DNA of 49,751 nucleotides. It comes from Branchiostoma floridae (lineage: Eukaryota > Chordata > Leptocardii > Amphioxiformes > Branchiostomatidae). The stretch covers positions 21,241,119 through 21,290,869 of the forward strand of contig NC_049983.1 in NCBI RefSeq assembly GCF_000003815.2, read 5' to 3'. Shown piece after piece: positions 45,785-49,751 of this stretch. A model generated the notes under the pieces. It made no database searches and was not told the DNA's origin. It saw only the letters and a list, made by a program, of their open reading frames with translations. The translations under genes were made by a program, and so were the position numbers. Each line of letters starts with the position of its first letter. Position 1 is the stretch's first letter.

Positions 45785-46654
45785 CTGTGTGTTTGTCCAT
45801 GGATGCCTATAATATTATTACTGCAAAACTTCCCTGACTTTGAGCTTCCAACAAAGCCAACATCTGCCCACATAACAATACCTCACTGTCACAACTGCTC
45901 TGATCTGTAAACCCCCTTGTCCATACCCAACGTGAACATAAAAATTGCATCACTGGTATCAACTGATCAGAAAAGCAAAGCCATGGTCTCAAATGCCAAA
46001 GTCCCACTGTGCATAAAAATAGAAATCCTCTGGTCTTCCTGCTTCATAGCAATTTTTCACATCACTGGCCATACAAAGTGTAAAACCCTGCCTGCCCCCA
46101 AGGCGCACGTACATTATATTGAAGGTATTCAATCTTGAAAATGGGGAGTCAAGGTCTTTGAGCCCATGAAATCATCAACTATGAGCACATAGGTGTCCAT
46201 TTGGCCTGCACAATATTTACTACATCAGGGTGGTAAACTGCTGAGGCTCACAGATACTAGCCCATTACACCTGGATGAAGACAGATCAGCAGCACTTAAC
46301 TCCCATCTCTCCCCACCATGGGCAGCTGTAATAGCTGAAGAGAAAACTCCCCATCTCTGTCCACAGGGATCCCTCTGGATGGACCAACACCTACCTGATA
46401 TCATCACAGCTGCCAGGGGGCCTTTTACATTCTTTTCTTACATTTTATCCTTGGAGTTAGACTTTCTTGCTTCATCTGACCATTTCTGTGGTATCCACTG
46501 GATCCTTATCAGTAAAGATAGTTAGAATGCATATTCCCTGCCTTCATATTAGAATAGAGATTGGGATTTAAACATATGTATGGTACAAGTCAGAGAAACT
46601 CAATGTATGTGGCATTTTTTAATGGTTTGAAAGTTTCCAGGCACATTCTACTGG

Positions 46655-46815
46655 GGAAAGATAACTTTCTTGGCAAGGTTAGGTAACTGAAAGTTAGAAA
46701 CCAATATAACTGAAGATTGTAGATAAACTTTCTTGGCAAGCGTCTATCTCCAGAGCACAAATTTTTAAAAAAGCTCATACTGGAGGAGAAAAACTGAGGA
46801 TAAATTTTTGGCAGC
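46655..46815. repeat. Degenerate repeats with ACTTTCTTGGCAAG core
   Basis: GATAACTTTCTTGGCAAG and GATAAACTTTCTTGGCAAG lie about 55-65 bp apart; a weaker third form, GATAAATTTTTGGCAG, follows near 46800. No function is apparent. Confidence 0.5.
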
Positions 46816-49379
46816 TTTCCATCTCCAGATCTAGATGACTGCTGAGGTTGCAGGCTGTCCCCAAAGTCTCAGGGACCATCTGTTCAATTAATACAGATAC
46901 ACTCTTCATCAGATTTACATCAAAATCAAATCTCTCTGAATGCTGGCAAAAACAGCTCAGTTTCAAACTTATCCCGATTCCAAATCTCGAGCCAACAGAC
47001 CAAGGACGCAAACCCAGGCTGACTAGAATTTGCCAACTTCCCATCCATTTCAGTTTTGTTTACTGGTTTATTGAGCTGGAGTCTACCCAGATATATGGCC
47101 CATTCGTGTGATATACACTGCGGACACCACAATTGGTCTCTTAGGACTTCTGCTTCATGCCTACCTGGTAATAAGAACTTATCACGGTGACAATTACAGC
47201 AACAATTCTCAATAGTTCTCCCAATTCTTGATGCTTTACCGATACCAGCTAACAATCAAAGGCTAAGTACTGTTCATAGAAGGGCACTTGAGAGTCCACC
47301 TACCTGATTCTATTTTTTCTCTCTTAATGCAGGATTTCAACAACACTAAATAGCATAGTTTATAATAGATCAGCCGATATTCTGATGTATTGCCAGTCAC
47401 AGGAACCATGCCAAAGTGGTGGTGTGTATGGGGTTTTTACCTGTTGAAATAGAACATATAAGTGTAGATACAGAAGAATTGAAAAGTTGGAGTTATTGGA
47501 ACAAATTTCCATGCAGACTTTACATGTTCTCCTGGTATTTGGTAATACACAATGCAAATAAACTTTGCTTTTACCACCAGCACCTTTCTGATACCACACC
47601 CATGTTCCTATGGCACTGGTGGGGCTTACACTGCACTCACTAATACCAACTACACTGGAGAGCACAAGTCTGTAGCAGTATGTTTTGCCCACCTGCACAA
47701 GCTGTTAAGACAATGCTGAATCCCTCTGTTTGGTGAGTCCCACCTGCCATGGATTTGGGCATAAGCATCTAGGACTTCCTCCAAAGTCTCTGATCTCTGT
47801 AGTTATGTTTTTGTACAGAAGGCTTTTACCTGTATTGACCAGAGGAAAGCTGAGGGCTTGTCTATCATTGTCAGGACAGCTGTCAGCGATTAGGACTACC
47901 CTGGGAGTACATCACAGAAGTGCTCCTACTGTCTGAACTAGCACTCAGGTGCATTCGTAAGGCATGAAGAGGACTGAAGACATATTTTGTGGGATTTTCT
48001 TGTTCAAACTAACAGACTCTTGCACAGTCTGGACATCCACAACAAGGGTCCAACTGAATTCCTGAGGTATACACATCTTTATTCTAACTTAAAGTAATGC
48101 AATCATAACGCTGAAAATAAGATCCATCATGGGACAGCTAAAATCTCCTGCTAAAACTGGCATCGTTGTAAGATGAAAATTGGACTATATCTGCCCTTAG
48201 ACCAAATGACACGCTAATTTGAGCACATAGGCTAGACCCCTTTTCTTGGTTACCTTCTCATTCAGATCAATATCTTGATGGGCTTTTAACAATGAGAGGC
48301 TTGAAATACACAAGATGTAATGAATACATATGCATACTAAATTTGTCTTTCCCATTTCACAGCAGATGGTCAATATCCAATTTTTCTGACACTTCCTTTG
48401 AAAGGGAACTTTTCGGTAGGTCGTTACTGTCATTTCTTGAAATTTACACTCTCAAACTATACAATTATGTTTTTTAAATAAAGTTTAGCAATAGCTAATT
48501 TTATATTTTGTCACCAAAACACACTCATATCTCAACAGAATTGCATTAAACATATTATATACAGCAGATGAACTTGACATTCATACTGACAGACCCATGA
48601 GACTGTGTACATAGGGGAAACCAGATGTTTCCAAAGATTTCACATCTGTCATAAAGCCATCTGTAATACATCGTATTTCCAGACATCTCATTTTACAACG
48701 ACAGATGAAACTAACAGCTGTAATTTCTTTGCTCTACATACGCTGAAAGATGTTTTACGACATACAAAAGAACTACTGTGTTGTAACCAGTGTCAGATTC
48801 ACTGAAGTGCTGCTTTGAAATTCTACCTCTCACTCAGTGTTAGGTTCTTATTCTGCTTGGACACACCTGTTTACATTTCTTAAGGATGAGAGCTTTACAC
48901 AATCACGGTAGCCTCATAACTTTTCAGTCTACCTCAGCTTTCTGTAAATATATGAAACTATATCTTTAGCATTTTTGTAGCTTTTATATTGTTTAAAACT
49001 ACATTATTCACTTTGAAAAATTTCCCGATGTTGTGTCACAGACCAGTCCAAAGTGATTCATTTAGATGCGCTAGCTGATGAAAGCTTCACACTCCCATGA
49101 ACATGTCTGTGTGAGAGAGAGCCTTCAGCCCTCATGTAACCCCGCATGGCGGTACTGTTGACATTCCAGACATGACATCAGCCTCCTCTTTTGTACCTGT
49201 GAAGTCCTGACAAATGAGCGTCTACCTCGCATCATCCATCATCACCCCAGCAGAACCTGGCTCACCTTTATCACGGCAGGGAGGCAGGCTCTCAGCCTTC
49301 ACATCAGCATACAGATAACTGCAGCCTCATCACTCAGGGCTAACCTGGACCCTCCTTTTCAGATCATTCACACACGACT

Positions 49380-49485
49380 GTACTGTAAACCTTATACTGT
49401 TATTGATGATATCTGTATGTATTTCAGTAGTTGTAGCCATACCTTGTATCCTGTACAATTGTAGAGCAATAAAGTTCAATCATTA
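49380..49485 (+). mobile_element. Possible 3' tail of a non-LTR retrotransposon
   Basis: The stretch with TTTCAGTAGTTGTAGCC, CCTTGTATCCTGTACAATTG and GAGCAATAAAGTTCAATCAT resembles LINE 3' ends in invertebrate deuterostomes, which often finish in AATAAAGTTC plus a short repeat. This is from general recall; no reverse-transcriptase frame was found upstream. Confidence 0.3.
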
Positions 49486-49751
49486 ATTTTTCTTCTTGCA
49501 ACGTTCACATATTAGTATTCTGTGTACCACAAGCTGCATGTTCAATCTCTTCCTTATTTGAATCATACTAGTACTACATGTAGCCCTAACAGTTTTGACT
49601 GAAACATTCCTATTTATTAACATCCTTTACATCCCAATGATCCATCTCATACATATATCCAAATTGCCTCTACCATGAAAAGAAACATACATGTTCATCC
49701 TCTTTTTGCAACTTAGAAATAAACCATTTAAATAATTTCAACTTGTGCCAT

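Larger units (their letters stand above)
43184..49751. other. Probable plexin intron upstream of the IPT1 exon
   Basis: About 6.6 kb with no recognisable PSI1 or sema exon. Holds the 43453-43488 hairpin, short direct repeats, the second gap, degenerate ACTTTCTTGGCAAG repeats and a possible LINE tail. A 110-codon minus-strand frame at 46926-47255 and a 112-codon one at 47360-47698 have no recognised similarity. Confidence 0.6.

Noticed and set aside
46926-47255. 109-codon minus-strand frame, considered as missing upstream plexin exon or retrotransposon fragment
   Set aside because: No PSI or sema cysteine pattern and no reverse-transcriptase motif that I can identify.
43184-49751. Search for PSI1 or sema exons upstream of IPT1
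   Set aside because: No frame shows the PSI1 C..C..CGWC pattern or sema motifs; the region is best treated as intron.
1-49751. tRNA, rRNA, CRISPR arrays and bacterial-type operons
   Set aside because: No B-box/cloverleaf pairs, rRNA segments or spaced repeats were found, and the spliced gene structure rules out a prokaryotic reading.

Overview
This is eukaryotic, intron-rich, AT-leaning animal DNA. It carries the middle of one large gene on the minus strand, a plexin of the A class, which is a transmembrane semaphorin receptor. Thirteen exons can be placed by protein similarity, by AG/GT splice borders and by codon phase. They join without a stop into 586 codons, covering IPT1, PSI2, IPT2, PSI3, IPT3, IPT4 and most of IPT5. 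The 5' part (signal peptide, sema domain, PSI1) and the 3' part (end of IPT5, any IPT6, transmembrane segment, cytoplasmic GAP domain) lie outside the window or in a sequence gap. The protein is plexin-A-like but clearly diverged from vertebrate sequences. Together with long introns and several small DNA-transposon families, this suggests an invertebrate deuterostome, most probably a lancelet (Branchiostoma). The species assignment is inference.

Layout, left to right (which is 3' to 5' for the gene). Bases 1-1480 are a near-identical copy of 2195-3674 and contain second copies of three plexin exons. A 100-N gap follows at 1481-1580. From 1581 to 6835 lie ten closely spaced exons (IPT5 back to IPT2). 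An intron of about 6.4 kb follows, with a 413-bp hAT-type element that has perfect 8-bp target-site duplications. Next is one exon at 13263-13370 and then an intron of about 23.9 kb. The PSI2 exons are at 37.3 and 39.6 kb and the IPT1 exon at 43.0 kb. The last 6.5 kb is intronic as far as I can tell and includes a second 100-N gap at 45685-45784.

The rest is intron with mobile-element remnants: three small non-autonomous DNA transposon families, two fold-back elements, a compound ACTC minisatellite, a GT/poly-G tract and a possible LINE tail. I see no tRNA, rRNA, CRISPR array or convincing second protein gene. The most important observation is the duplicated exon block beside the gap, which is most likely an assembly artefact and would distort the plexin gene model. 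The most interesting unexplained sequence is a CpG-rich intronic stretch at about 4.2-4.76 kb, with a CRE/TATA/E2F-like cluster on the strand opposite to plexin.
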